A stretch of 64,000 nucleotides of DNA from Aphrocallistes beatrix (taxonomy: Eukaryota; Porifera; Hexactinellida; Sceptrulophora; Aphrocallistidae). The notes under the pieces are model-generated. The model had not been told where the DNA came from. It made no database searches and was given only the letters and a program-made list of their open reading frames with translations. Of this stretch, positions 54,801-64,000 are shown in pieces; position 1 is the first letter of the stretch; each line of letters starts with the position of its first letter. Where the stretch lies: NCBI GenBank assembly GCA_963281255.1, contig OY725500.1, positions 3,219,184 to 3,283,183 of the forward strand, written 5' to 3'. The translations under genes and the position numbers were made by a program.

Positions 54801-55379
54801 CAACTGTTGCGTTACTATAATATGAGTAATTATTACCTAAAGAAATACTTTTGGGGCCTAATATAATTCCACTCCATAATGGTGCAATTGTCGAATAGAA
54901 AGTTAAAAATATTCTATGAGATCAGGATGATAACGAATATTTGAATCAAATTTTTCGGCAATATTGGAAAGGTTATTTTTGAAATTATCTTGACAAATTC
55001 TGGCGATTTTACGAAATGTCTTCCAAATGGAGACTTATCTTTATAAGTTTTGACATCCTTATCTATTATTGAATTGCTATCGGTAATCTCAGTTTCTAAT
55101 TCATTGCTACTTGTAAAATCAGGAGAAATTTGGGAATCCTCACTAATTTAAGATTCTAACTTAGATATATGAGACAAAACTGATTAATCAAGATATTTAC
55201 TCATAAAACCCCGACATAAGGAATTTCATGAATCATTTATTTTAGATATAAATGTACAAAAACCTTTAAAACTTTAACAGAAGAGTTTAAACCTGAACTA
55301 TTCCGACAAGTATCAAGATTGCTTTCTATGTTACAATAGAAAAACACATTCAAGTACCGTGAATTATAGCCCAGCTAAA

Positions 55380-55640
55380 ATCTACTTCTATTTGTCCTAT
55401 TTTAAAATTACCACATAAAATTTTATTGGCATCAAGGAACCATTTATACAAAAAATTGCTGATTTCAGCACTAGTATGAGCTGAACTGATCATCTCTGCT
55501 AAGGGGACTGGGCTAGTGCTATAAGTAAGGTGTTGTACAGTTAGAGCGTAGTAAAAACTTTTTTCTGAGAGGGTTCAATCCTTCTAACAATTGACCCGGT
55601 AGCATCTACTAAATGCCGAATTATACTTGTTTTTTTATAC
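55380..55640 (-). pseudogene. Element X DDE transposase core, copy c (best preserved)
   Basis: Minus-strand pieces read VDATGSIVRRIEPSQKK, then SPVPLAEMISSAHTSAEI, SNFLYKWFLDANKILCG, and IGQIEVDFSWAIIHGT. The first D (in DATGS) and the second D (VDFSW) are both present, about 80 residues apart, as in MULE-like DDE transposases. A one-base loss breaks the frame in the FYYAL motif. The third acid was not located. The MULE assignment is from recollected motif style; the DDE nature is the firmer part. Confidence 0.62.
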
Positions 55641-55722
55641 TAACTTTTCAAAATATTTATTCGTTCTTCTGTGTATAGTGAAAGGATTACCTCTCAAAGA
55701 CTGGATGTAATCTCTTACATGG

Positions 55723-55880
55723 TTACCAACTAAAGTTTCCAGGATAGTGTTGTTGCAAATTAATCAATTCACTCCAATTATCATTTGAATATCTTTGTAG
55801 GTTAGACAAATCAAATTTCACCTTTCTAAGAACAGATGCACTTTTTATTTTATTAAAATTTCCGCTATTAAGGGGCCGCA
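55723..55880 (-). pseudogene. Element X segment before the DDE core, copy c
   Basis: NSGNFNKIKSASVLRKVKF and DLSNLQRYSNDNWSELINLQ match 17652-17790 of copy a. The next ~120 bases of copy a are missing here where the mariner sits. Confidence 0.55.
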
Positions 55881-55914
55881 ACTGCTTCATACTATTTAGT
55901 GGCGGGCCGCAATA

Positions 55915-56959
55915 CAGGGGCGTGCACTCGGGATGGGTATGGATATAGGCATTTTGGAGAGATTGAAGCATGCAACGCGGGCCGCCTGCTGGACAGCGCT
56001 GTTCTAGAGGATGCTCCTCGTGCAGGGAGACCGAGTGTTTCCCACAATGAACAAAATGTGGATCAAGTACTGGAACTAGTAATCCAGGATTCTCATGTTA
56101 CATATGCTCAGATAGAGCATGAAACAGGCCGCTCATCGGGAACTATTAATGTCTAAAAAAACATAAAGAACTTTGTCTACGAAAGTTATGTGCCCTCTGG
56201 ATCCCCCATTCTTTGACTTTAGAGCAAAAATCGGCCTGAGTTGACTTTTGCAAAATTATGCTCAAAAGATTTGATAATGGAACTTCAAGGGCTGTTTCGG
56301 ATATTCTTACAGGGGATGAAACATGGATATACCATTATGATCCGGAAACAAAACAACAATCGAAGGAGTGGGTGGAAGAAGATGCTCCACCTCCAACAAA
56401 AGTACGAAGGGCGAAATCTGTATGGAAGCAAATGTGGGCAATTTTTTTCAGATCCAATGGATTTGTAGCAGCTGTGGCGCTTGAGGATAGAAACACAGTT
56501 ACTGCCGATTGGTACACCACAGTATGCCTCCCCAAAGTCATCACAGCAATAAATTCACAGCGTGAAAAGGTGTCAGGGGAATTTTGCTCCATCATGATAA
56601 TGCATCATCTCACACCGCACTCAGAACTCGCGAATTTTTGGAAGATTCTGGACTTAGAACACTACCCCATCCTCCCTACAGTCCAGACCTAGCCCCTTGC
56701 GACTTCTGGCTGTTCCCTACGATAAAGAATGAGTTGCGTGGAAAGAGATTTTCATCGAATGAGGAGCTGGCGGGGGCACTTTTCGAGGTGATCGAAACCA
56801 TACCCAAAGAGGAGTGGAAAATGTGTTTTCAGAAGTGGTTTAGTAGAATGAAAAAATGTATAGAGTCTCATGGAGAGTATTTTGAAAAAATGTAATATAA
56901 ATCTTCATACTAACTATTTGATACGTAGGTAAACGTCAAAACTTTTCGAGTGCCCCTCG
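55915..56959 (+). mobile_element. Mariner transposon inserted in element X copy c
   Basis: The right end CTTTTCGAGTGCCCCTCG (ending 56959) is followed by TA. The left end CAGGGGCGTGCACTCG at 55915 is preceded by TA and is a distorted inverse of it. Element X sequence is interrupted here: its left continuation stops at about 55900 and resumes at 56965 (compare 17900-17960). The 1,045-base length suggests a 5' internal deletion, since mariners are usually about 1.3 kb. Confidence 0.8.
55930..56895 (+). pseudogene. Mariner (DD34D-type) transposase
   Basis: Order of readable parts: helix-turn-helix region 55930-56155 (LEDAPRAGRPSVSHNEQNVD ... YAQIEHETGRSSGTI); catalytic start near 56300 (ILTGDETWIYHYDPETKQQS, first Asp); middle to 56580 (KSVWKQMWAIFFRSNGFVAA); HHDNASSHTA near 56590 with the second Asp; PHPPYSPDLAPCDFWLFPTI near 56665 with the third Asp; C-terminus RGKRFSSNEELAGALFEVIE to ESHGEYFEKM and stop at 56895. 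The last frame (56584-56895) is intact, with frame shifts upstream. Mariner transposases of this type cut and paste at TA. Confidence 0.88.
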
Positions 56960-57200
56960 TATTTGATTAATTTCGAGAATGAACAATTTTATCATCCGAA
57001 TGCTCCTCAGATAAGGAACTAGAAACTAGATATTCTACAACTATATAATTATTAGGTATAAGCTCAAATTTGTTCCTTGACTAAGGTATGCAATCATTGC
57101 GAGTTTATGTATCTCGCTAGTTTCGGGTATAGCTAAGTTATCTAGGTCCTTTTCCAGTTAGTAATCCCTCTAATGTATGTGTAACCCTGGAAAACTTCAT
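56960..57200 (-). mobile_element. Element X copy c, 5' part (beyond mariner)
   Basis: TCGAGAATGAACAATTT and GAATGCTCCTCAGATAAGGAAC match 17900-17950 of copy a (AGAATGAACAGTTTC, AATGCTCCTCTGAGAAGGAAC). The limit towards 57200 is uncertain. Confidence 0.55.
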
Positions 57201-57399
57201 TAACTTCTTCTCTCACTCTATCAACAATTTGCAAAACCTACGAAATACTTGATCTTTTCTTTTATTTGCAAGAGCCAACTTTATTTTCCTCCTAGTGGTT
57301 CTGTACGAGTAGCTTATAAATCATTTTAACAGGAAGAAATACAAAATTGGGTGCTTCAGCCGTATTATCATCTACACGAGCTTTTTCGGCTCAAATTGA

Positions 57400-57655
57400 A
57401 GAAATATAGCCATAATTCTGACGACCACCGGTCGGTTAGTTGCGAAAGTCTGAACTCGGGTTGTGAATCTTCATCAAAGATGAAGTCTTTGTCCTACATG
57501 ACATAGCTGCATTTTTTCATATATTTATGTCCTGCGTAACCATCAATAAATGCTAATGACTGAAGTGTCTATAAACTACATTCAATGGAAGTTATATCAT
57601 CAATTTCGTCCCATACTGGTTGGACATCGATTTAATTGCCATTATTCGTATCAAG
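57400..57655 (-). pseudogene. P-element/THAP-type transposase C-terminal remnant
   Basis: Minus-strand pieces read DVQPVWDEIDDITSIECSL, then LQSLAFIDGYAGHKYMKKCS, DKDFIFDEDSQPEFRLSQL. The motif LAFIxGYxxHK is characteristic of the end of P-like transposases (YIAGYVxHKF). A THAP-type fragment occurs upstream on the same strand at 59314-59480, so both may be from one element split by a Helitron. Several stops are present. Confidence 0.45.
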
Positions 57656-57667
57656 GAATGAGTACGA

Positions 57668-58174
57668 ATCTATATATATACTATATCTGTAACGAATTGA
57701 TTGAAGATACTGCCGGGCACTGAAAGCCTTTGGCATGTGGGAGTCTTTTGGCTATGGCTCCACTAAGTTCTGAGCTCAGACGAAAATGTCGACTCATCAT
57801 GGAATTATAATTTAATTGTCACCTTTTTTATTATTAGAAATTTCAGCTTTTCGATTATAACTCAGCTATTGCAGGTTATAGAAGGCTGAGATTTTATGGA
57901 ATGTGTATCTTAATTTCTCAGAGTCTGATGTCACTCTCATTAAAAAATGAAGACTCATCACTCTGTTATGACGTCATCATTACGCATCAAAATTTAAAAA
58001 ATTGACAGATTTTGTGATTTTTCGTGCGATATCGATTAAAGCAAATGGACCAGCATATTTAGAAATGCTATCTCCCTTATAATTGATCAATATGACTCCA
58101 GGCGCCCAAAGGGCGCCTCCGGCTGACACAAAGTATCCGCCAGCCGCGCAGCGCAAGCATCCGAAGCGCGCTTG
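57668..58174 (+). mobile_element. Helitron family 1, 5'-truncated
   Basis: It runs from an AT stretch and GTAACGAATTGATTGAAG to the GC-rich end ...CATCCGAAGCGCGCTTG at 58174, followed by T. The TCCTTACTATT terminus is missing. Confidence 0.78.
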
Positions 58175-58791
58175 TTGACATTAAAAGGTAATTGTCGGTA
58201 GAAATAATCTGTACTTTCAAACATCAAGATTCAATATCCAAAATTCAAGACTTAATTATAGGAAAGAGGTATTCATCAGATATAGATGCGCAAGGTATCA
58301 AACGAGAAATATATGACCATTTTTTTGCGTAAACTAGAAATCATGTTATCAGATACAGTTCTAGTAGGGTTTTCAGGGAATGAGTTGGACTAAATATTTT
58401 TCCATCCTTTATGAGATATCAGACTTACAAGTAATGTTAATCTCATCCATCTGAACAATTACATTCTTCTTTTGAGATCTAAAAGAAGAAGTTACCTGGA
58501 TAAGCTAAGTACAAAAGTTGTTTTCTAGGCCAAAAGAAGAGTACAACTATTCTAGTGCTTGAACATGTGGAAAAGAAATGCATTCTGAACTTGGGAGGAA
58601 TTGTGACTAGCAGGAGAAACCAGATGCGTTTTTATAACCAGAATTTGTGTAATAACATTATATCTCCCTCTTTTCTTGTAAATACCTACATTCTCTAGTT
58701 GGCCAAGGATGAATTGTAATCTTGACAAATCTGAACAATGGGCTACTGTTTCATCAATATATTATAGAGTACGTATGGCCTCCTCAATATG
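58175..58791. other. No gene recognised
   Basis: This lies between the putative THAP-element pieces and might be its interior, but no frame supports that. Confidence 0.35.
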
Positions 58792-59076
58792 TTATTTTGC
58801 TTTAGAGATATGATGAGGATGTTTCTTCTGATGGGAAGAACTAAATTTCAGAGTAATCTCTGTAAACATGGTTTCAATTTGTCGGATATCAGTAAACATG
58901 GTTTCAATTTGTCGGATATCAGTAATAGAGATAAGTGAGAGAGAAATGGACTTACCATAGATATATCCATTCACAGATTTAAAAAATGAATATACTTCAT
59001 TAGAAACATCTGCACAAATATTATGATTTTCCATCTTAGGCAAAAACAACTTACACGAATAGCTGTTGGAACCCAA
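58792..59076 (-). pseudogene. Putative THAP-element middle segment with an internal duplication
   Basis: The frame MGSNSYSCKLFLPKMENHNI ... SNEVYSFFKSVNGYI is followed by an 11-residue repeat, TDIRQIETMF twice, caused by a direct duplication of about 33 bases at 58858-58922. It lies between the THAP-like and the P-like C-terminal parts on the same strand. No domain is recognised. Confidence 0.3.
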
Positions 59077-59313
59077 ACTAAGCAGTCAGTTGGGATTGTT
59101 ATTAAAGCTAACTAATCTCGTATTTCTTGTAAACAACTAACAGAAACTTCTCCATTTCTGCATTTTCTGATCTCAAGCTGAGATTAGTTGCTTGATTCAA
59201 TAAATCTTCCTCTTTCGAGTCGTAAGAGAACCGAGTCCATTTGATTACAGTTGAAGGAGTAGAGGAATAATAAAACGGGCAAATAGGAAGGAGGGAGGGG
59301 ACTGCGTCAGGAT

Positions 59314-59580
59314 TTAATTTTGGTCTTCCGCGCAGGACCTCAAGGATGTGCCATTTCCTATGGGTACCGTGTGAAAATATTGAATATCTTCCTTCTGAAA
59401 ATGCTTAGCACACACATACACTGTTTTGAGGTCAGAAATATCGTCATGATGGAGAGCACGTATCAAGGCATGTCGTAACTCAGGTAGACCATCTAGAAGC
59501 TTTAAAAACTGGGATGCGAAAACCAAGTGCAGAACAGTTTGGCATTCAAATCTAATTTTTAAAATGGGAAACAAAGTCAA
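59314..59580 (-). pseudogene. THAP-like zinc-finger fragment
   Basis: The minus-strand frame includes DLKTVYVCAKHFQKEDIQYF followed by PIGNGTSLRSCA. V-C-x-K-H-F-x-x-x-D is the second half of the C2CH THAP finger, a DNA-binding module of P-like transposases and their host derivatives. The first cysteine pair is not evident upstream. Probably the N-terminus of the same element as 57400-57655. Confidence 0.45.
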
Positions 59581-59853
59581 ATATAATTATTAGGAAGTGC
59601 TTAAAATATCAGTAGAAAGAGAATTGTATTAATTAATTACCAAAATTTAACATGAATCAGTAACAAGTTAATCAAACTATGTATTTAAATATTTCTAACT
59701 GCACATCAAAATATTTCTGTACATCGAGAAATGTTTTATAACTATGGGTCAATAATAATATCGTACACTATTTCATCCCTGGTGCAAAATATCAGCTTTT
59801 ATGGTAGGCCTTATACTATAGAGTAGTCTATGACTAACCAAATAATTTGATCA

Positions 59854-59930
59854 CAAACGCGCTTCGCTTGCTTGGGCTTCGCGACTGGCGAACATTTTGT
59901 GTTCGCATAAGTCACCCTCTGCGCCTGCGC
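59854..59930 (-). mobile_element. Helitron 3' end fragment
   Basis: CAAACGCGCTTCGCTTGCTT and ACTGGCGAACATTTTGTG are the reverse complement of the GC-rich Helitron end. The body is absent. Confidence 0.6.
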
Positions 59931-60444
59931 CTATTCTAATTCAATAAAAATGGCAACCTATTTCAGATAATTAAAACAGAACGAATATGCAATAATGGTG
60001 GAATAACCTACATTTTTTTATTCATAATTAATAACATGTTAGAGTTATATGTCATTCAGAGCTCAATTTGATCTTATATAGAAGATTTATGCATAACAGG
60101 AAGAGGAAACACACGTTGATTGTCAACATATGCGTACACAATTCTTTTAGTTGAAAAGAGTGTGCATTGAAATGTCTCTTATTTATACTTTCCAAGAATA
60201 CATCATATTAGATGCAAAAATACTCGACGCTGATTGGTGAAATTTAAAAGTGCCATTATCTGGGCGAAAAATTTGGAATATTGATTCAAATTCTAAGAAA
60301 ACAATCAGCACATAAACCTGCGTCATGACACCCAGACAGCAGTTCTGAACATTTCCAGTTGTTCCAGACGTCTGGACAAACACCCAGAATACAATTGAGA
60401 TTTAATTATATATAAAAATTGATATACGTATCACAATGATACAA
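59931..60444. other. No gene seen
   Basis: AT-rich; frame 60183-60383 on the minus strand has no features. Confidence 0.4.
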
Positions 60445-60720
60445 TCCTAACCATAAAAACTCAATTAATGTCTATATATCTGTAACGAATTGATTGAAGA
60501 AACTGCCGGGCACAGAGAGCTGATTTTTGGTATGTAGGGGTCTTTTGGATATAGCTCCACTAACTTCTGAGCTAAGACGATAATGTCGACTCATCATGGA
60601 ATTACGACGTCATTGTCACCTTTATTAGTAGTAGTTTCAGTAGGCGATAGAAGGCTGAAATTTTAATAGAATGTGTATATTAATATATTTCACAAATGAT
60701 ACAACTATCATCAAAAAATG
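60445..60720 (+). mobile_element. Helitron family 1, 3'-truncated
   Basis: It begins TCCTAACCATAAAAACTC after A at 60444, through GTAACGAATTGATTGAAG and GACGTCATTGTCACC, and stops at the ATCATCAAAAAATG block. Confidence 0.75.
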
Positions 60721-60772
60721 TCGGTCGACAGACCGATAGTGCAGCTCCAGGAAGTGACTCGAAGGAAAATGA

Positions 60773-61205
60773 AATGTGAATATCGGAATACATCGGGAAA
60801 TACCCATTTTAGGATTTACATATTAAAATGCCCAATAATAGCCGTTGAAAGCTCGCTAAGAAGAATTTTCAAAAGGTATAAAATATGTATATATATACTA
60901 CATATGCTAATAACTCGTAAAATATTCACATTATTGCTTTTAAAGTGTGAAAATCGGAATCTACATATTAAAATGCCCTAAATTAATCATTGAGAGCGCA
61001 CTTTTAGTATTAAATAAGTATTTTTTCAAAAGGTATTAAAATATGTATACATCAATATGTTAATAACTCTTAAAATATTCATATTATTAGTTTTAAAGCG
61101 CTAAAATCGGATCCAGCATAGTGAAAAACCCTACATTAATCGTTGATAACTTACTTATATTATTAAACAAAACTTAGCAGTGGTGGTGTAAAATATGAAT
61201 ATATA
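60773..61205. repeat. Tandem repeat, ~155-170 bp unit, about 2.7 copies
   Basis: The phrase '..gaaaatcggaatctacatattaaaatgccc..' with following 'aaaaggtataaaatatgta' and 'taataactcgtaaaatattca' recurs at about 60780, 60950 and 61100. It is noncoding and satellite-like. Confidence 0.6.
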
Positions 61206-61249
61206 CTTATAAAAACCAAAAAGTGATTATATTTGTGAAAAAATGTTGA

Positions 61250-62228
61250 GGGTGCACATCTACACCATAAAGAGATCCTACATGCGACTGTTTTCTTTTT
61301 GTTACTTGTGCATAAAAGCAATGAAATGTTCACACAAAAGTATTGCCCCAGGGGGCTTGGTGGACATCTGTTCTATCTAAGACAAAAACAAAAAAAGATA
61401 CTGTGAAATAAGCAAACTCGACTGAAATAAGATAAAAACAAAACAAAATAAAGAGCTTTGAAATTGTCCCGGAAACTGTCAAGCGAAGAGAACGCAAAAA
61501 CCGTTTACTTTATCGCATCCACAGGGAGGTAAATTTGCGAGTTTTCCAATATAGTTTTAGACCTTTAAAGTTGGTTAATGATTTTACCGCTATGACTTCA
61601 ACTGGCAGTTTATTCCATACTTTAAACACTCTTTCTGTAAAACCGTTCTCCCTGGTCTTCGAATTCGGTGGAATGCTTAGTGGAGGAGATATTGTTAAAG
61701 GTTTGTTCCGTAGTCTATGATTTAAAGATTGATGCAGCAGGGGGAATTTAAAGTTGATTTCCGCCAGGTCATTCATATACTTCCAGAGTAATATAATATC
61801 CACCCTCCAATGCATTAACTCTAAACAAGTTAGTCCTAAAATAGATAGCCTCTCATGATAAGCTAAGTTAGCAAGTACTTGGACACATTTAGTTGCTCTT
61901 TTTGAGACTTTCTCTAACTTGTGAATGTCTTTCTTCAAGTAAGGTCTCCAGACCTGGCAGGCATATTCTAAATTTGTTAGGATTAAAGACTTATAAATCT
62001 TATTAAATATCTTGGGGTAAGATGCGAAATGTTATCTTCATATAACCGAACAGTTTATTAGCCTCGCTTGTTATTTCTGCGATGTGCTGAGAGCAGGTAA
62101 GAGAGTTGTTTAACTTAAATCCAACATCATTTAATGCTACAACTGAGCGGATAACATTACCTTCCAGAGTATACTGCTGGTGACCATTCCTTTTATTGAG
62201 ATTCAATACACAACATTTCTCCAAACAT
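61250..62228 (-). pseudogene. LINE reverse transcriptase C-terminal remnant (CR1/jockey-like)
   Basis: The minus-strand frame 62003-62224 (KCCVLNLNKRNGHQQYTLEG ... NDVGFKLNNSLTCSQHI) matches the late part of non-LTR reverse transcriptases. The frame 61510-61938 continues KKDIHKLEKVSKRATKCVQV, YHERLSILGLTCLELMHWR, FTERVFKVWNKLPVEVIAV, which is the thumb/C-terminal segment (typically LERVQRRATK ... RLxxLGLxxLxxRR ... NxWNxLP). A frame change and a stop separate them. The remainder of ORF2 and all of ORF1 are missing (5' truncation at about 62228, usual for LINEs). 61250-61510 may be its 3' UTR. Confidence 0.8.
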
Positions 62229-62600
62229 AGCCTACTGTATATAAGGCCTCACAGTAACTTGCGGATTTGGGACTAGGGATGCGGTAGAAGATGGTTGAAA
62301 TAATACATGGGCTGCCTTAAATAATTAACAAAGCACAATAGAGCTTAGGGATGTACTACCAGCATATATAAATATTGTGTCAAAGTACCCATATCCATTG
62401 TTAAAATTTAGATTAGTCACCATATGGTTGCGCAATAGGTTATATTTGTGACAAATTTGGTGATTTTCAGAGGCCGTTTAGGGGCACTTCTAAGTGTTTT
62501 TATTATAAGGTTTTTCGCATAGAACTGATATGTGAATGGATTAATACGAAAAATTTGGATTTTTTTTCATGGAATGTTGGTTCTTGAGATATTCGACGCA
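62229..62600 (+). repeat. Foldback A/B-type core fragment
   Basis: GCCTACTGTATATAAGGCC, GGGATGCGGTAGAAGATGG and TTAGATTAGTCACCATATGG match the shared core of foldbacks A and B in the same order. It is a single arm without partner. Confidence 0.65.
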
Positions 62601-63194
62601 CATTTTATCTTCACCAACTTTGCAAATTCTAGTTCGATGTTCTAGCTAGGATAATTAATAAAAACTAAGATTTTGGGAGTCGAGGAAATATATGCTAAAT
62701 TATGCTAGGTGCAGAAATTAAGCCTAATAGCACTTCATAGATGTTAGATTTTCAGAAACCCCAATGGAGTAGTACTCTTAGTACACAATTAGAAAAATGG
62801 TAATCTTAATTATTAGGATTGCGGTATCTATTTAAATTCTTTTAAGATCAAAGAGGTAGCGTTACTAAGTGCTGGACTCAGGAGGATAGCTAGATAATGA
62901 CTTGAATTTTTGTGACGGTGAGACTTTATATTTTGATTTGCACCTAATCCGTTGATTTTCAAAATATGCTAAGTCATCATCATTATTTTGCATTATGTGA
63001 TTTTCTTTTTTTATAACTCGTTAAACTATTCAGCATATCGGTTTATTTTCATACCAAAGCTACACTTTGAATGTCTCTACTAAACGACACTGACACAACA
63101 ATCATATTGACGCAGAATAAAATCTATGTTTCTATACTGAAAAGGTGCTTGTCCTAAGAGTAGTTAGAGATAGAAGAAAACTTATAGGTGATGA
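62601..63194. other. No gene seen
   Basis: AT-rich intron sequence. Confidence 0.45.
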
Positions 63195-63799
63195 ATTGTT
63201 CTTTCAAAAATTGGCATGTAGGTGTCAAATGATGAATCTACGATTAAGTTCGAAGATCTAAGCGAATTTTTCACACCTTTTCTATACAATACTATGTACG
63301 ACACTATTGTAGGCTGTCATTGTTATTAATACTTCAAAGCCACAACTTATGTTTGATATCTTAAATGTATTATAGTATATAGCAATAAAAGTGTACATTT
63401 TTCACACCTTTATATGCATATTTTCACACCATTTGACGAATTTTGAAAAATATGCTAGAGACTAGCTTCCAACGGATGGCATGGGGTTTTCAGGGGTGTA
63501 GATTTCGAATATCGTATTATCGAGTAAATGTGATAATTAATTTGTTTACTTTTGTATACAATAGATATGTAAAGTAAACAAATTACAAAAATAGGCTAGA
63601 GGCTGACTTACAACGGTTGACATGGGGTTTTCAGGGGTATAGCTTTAGATTATTATATTTTCGTATCCATATGAGAAATTATACGTTAATTATATATTAA
63701 ATTAATTATACATTAAACGTAAAAATTATACGTTAATTTTTACTCTGCAGACACGTAGTGTCCGCAAGCCGCGTACCGCAAGCAAGCGAAGCGCGCTTG
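63195..63799 (+). mobile_element. Helitron family 2, 5'-truncated, ending 34 bp before an exon
   Basis: GGCATGTAGGTGTCAAATGA, two units with GGGGTTTTCAGGGGTGTAG and the GC-rich end (GACACGTAGTGTCCGCAAGC ... GCGAAGCGCGCTTG) are in family order. T follows at 63800. It contains the uninterrupted site corresponding to the foldback A2 insertion (about 63415). Confidence 0.72.
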
Positions 63800-63833
63800 T
63801 ATATATTATCTCATAATTATATATTTTTTCTAG

Positions 63834-64000
63834 TCCGCCTTTCCCGTGAATGTGGCTCACAAAAGCCCCGTAGTATGATATCTCAACATTTAAGGAAGTT
63901 AAGAGAAGATATGGAGCTTGAAAAATCTAAAGAATATGTTGAAAAGATAATGTTCGCTTTAAAGTCATGCATTCCTAACGTCCCTTCCGAGAGGTATACA
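63834..64000 (+). CDS. ARHGAP35-like: p190-type RhoGAP, next exon, runs to window end
   Basis: Acceptor TATATTTTTTCTAG precedes TCCGCCTTTCCC. The last base of the exon at 51020 plus TC makes an Ile codon, then RLSRECGSQKPRSMISQH, LRKLREDMELEKSKEYVE, KIMFALKSCIPNVPSE. The helix and FALKSCIPN correspond to LAFEALIPN at the matching distance after the GTPase-like domain in vertebrate p190. A donor-like AG|GTATAC at 63992 could end the exon there, or it could run on beyond the window. The joined product from the three exons gives about 287 residues without a stop. Confidence 0.82.

Larger units (their letters stand above)
54560..55912 (-). mobile_element. Element X copy c, 3' part (before mariner)
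   Basis: It holds, on the minus strand, the segment 55723-55880, the DDE core 55380-55640, the C-terminal stretch about 55080-55260 and an OTU-like start at 54565-54800. It continues on the other side of the mariner at 56962-57200. The order matches copy a. The copy is damaged throughout. Confidence 0.65.

Noticed and set aside
60718-60981. Open frame of 87 codons
   Set aside because: It starts in the Helitron body and runs into the tandem repeat; no protein features.

Overview
The window is animal nuclear DNA: AT-rich, intron-bearing and crowded with eukaryotic transposons (Helitron-like, Tc1/mariner, hAT, MULE-like, Ginger-like, P-like/THAP, a tRNA-derived SINE, a LINE and many foldback/MITE elements). 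The species cannot be named from sequence alone. The host protein and transposon mix suggest an invertebrate; a copepod-like arthropod is only a guess.

Host gene. Three plus-strand exons (24081-24321, 50567-51020, 63834 to the window end) join in frame through matching splice phases. They encode part of the N-terminal GTPase-like domain and following region of a p190-type RhoGAP (ARHGAP35/ARHGAP5, fly RhoGAPp190). The introns are 26.2 kb and 12.8 kb and consist largely of transposons. I did not find the upstream exon with the GxxxxGKS loop, so everything before 24 kb is either more intron or upstream flank.

0-14 kb: Helitron copies, a FLYWCH/MULE remnant, an internally deleted hAT element with 8-bp target duplication, a SINE split by a 2.4-kb foldback element (whose palindrome explains a 200-N assembly gap), a second foldback carrying a 572-bp Helitron, a third foldback (3.5 kb) that split a Helitron of another family and itself received a smaller hairpin, and a Tc1 transposase remnant.

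15-23.5 kb: two decayed copies of one autonomous-type DNA transposon ('element X') with a DATGS/VDFSW-type DDE transposase. They are disrupted by nested Tc1/mariner MITEs, a foldback with a 7-bp target duplication, and Helitrons. A third copy at 54.5-57.2 kb also retains an OTU protease-like start and was entered by a mariner.

24.4-35.7 kb (first intron): a mariner-like transposon, a hairpin MITE, then a set of nested elements: a foldback of 26-bp repeats, split by a 7.15-kb Ginger-like DNA transposon (spliced integrase gene plus spliced OTU-protease gene), which is split in turn by a 2.09-kb element with about 80-bp terminal inverted repeats carrying a single conserved metazoan multi-copy gene of unknown function. 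This last element is the most promising candidate for an undescribed system.

36-50 kb: more Helitrons, an LTR-type integrase fossil, another OTU-like gene remnant, a full SINE, pogo-like ends, a GC-richer exon candidate (47.6-47.95 kb) and a head-to-head mariner palindrome. 51-64 kb (second intron): Tc1-like debris, a complete second-family Helitron, element X copy c with mariner, a THAP/P-like remnant, tandem repeats, a LINE reverse-transcriptase remnant, foldback debris and a Helitron ending 34 bp before the last exon.
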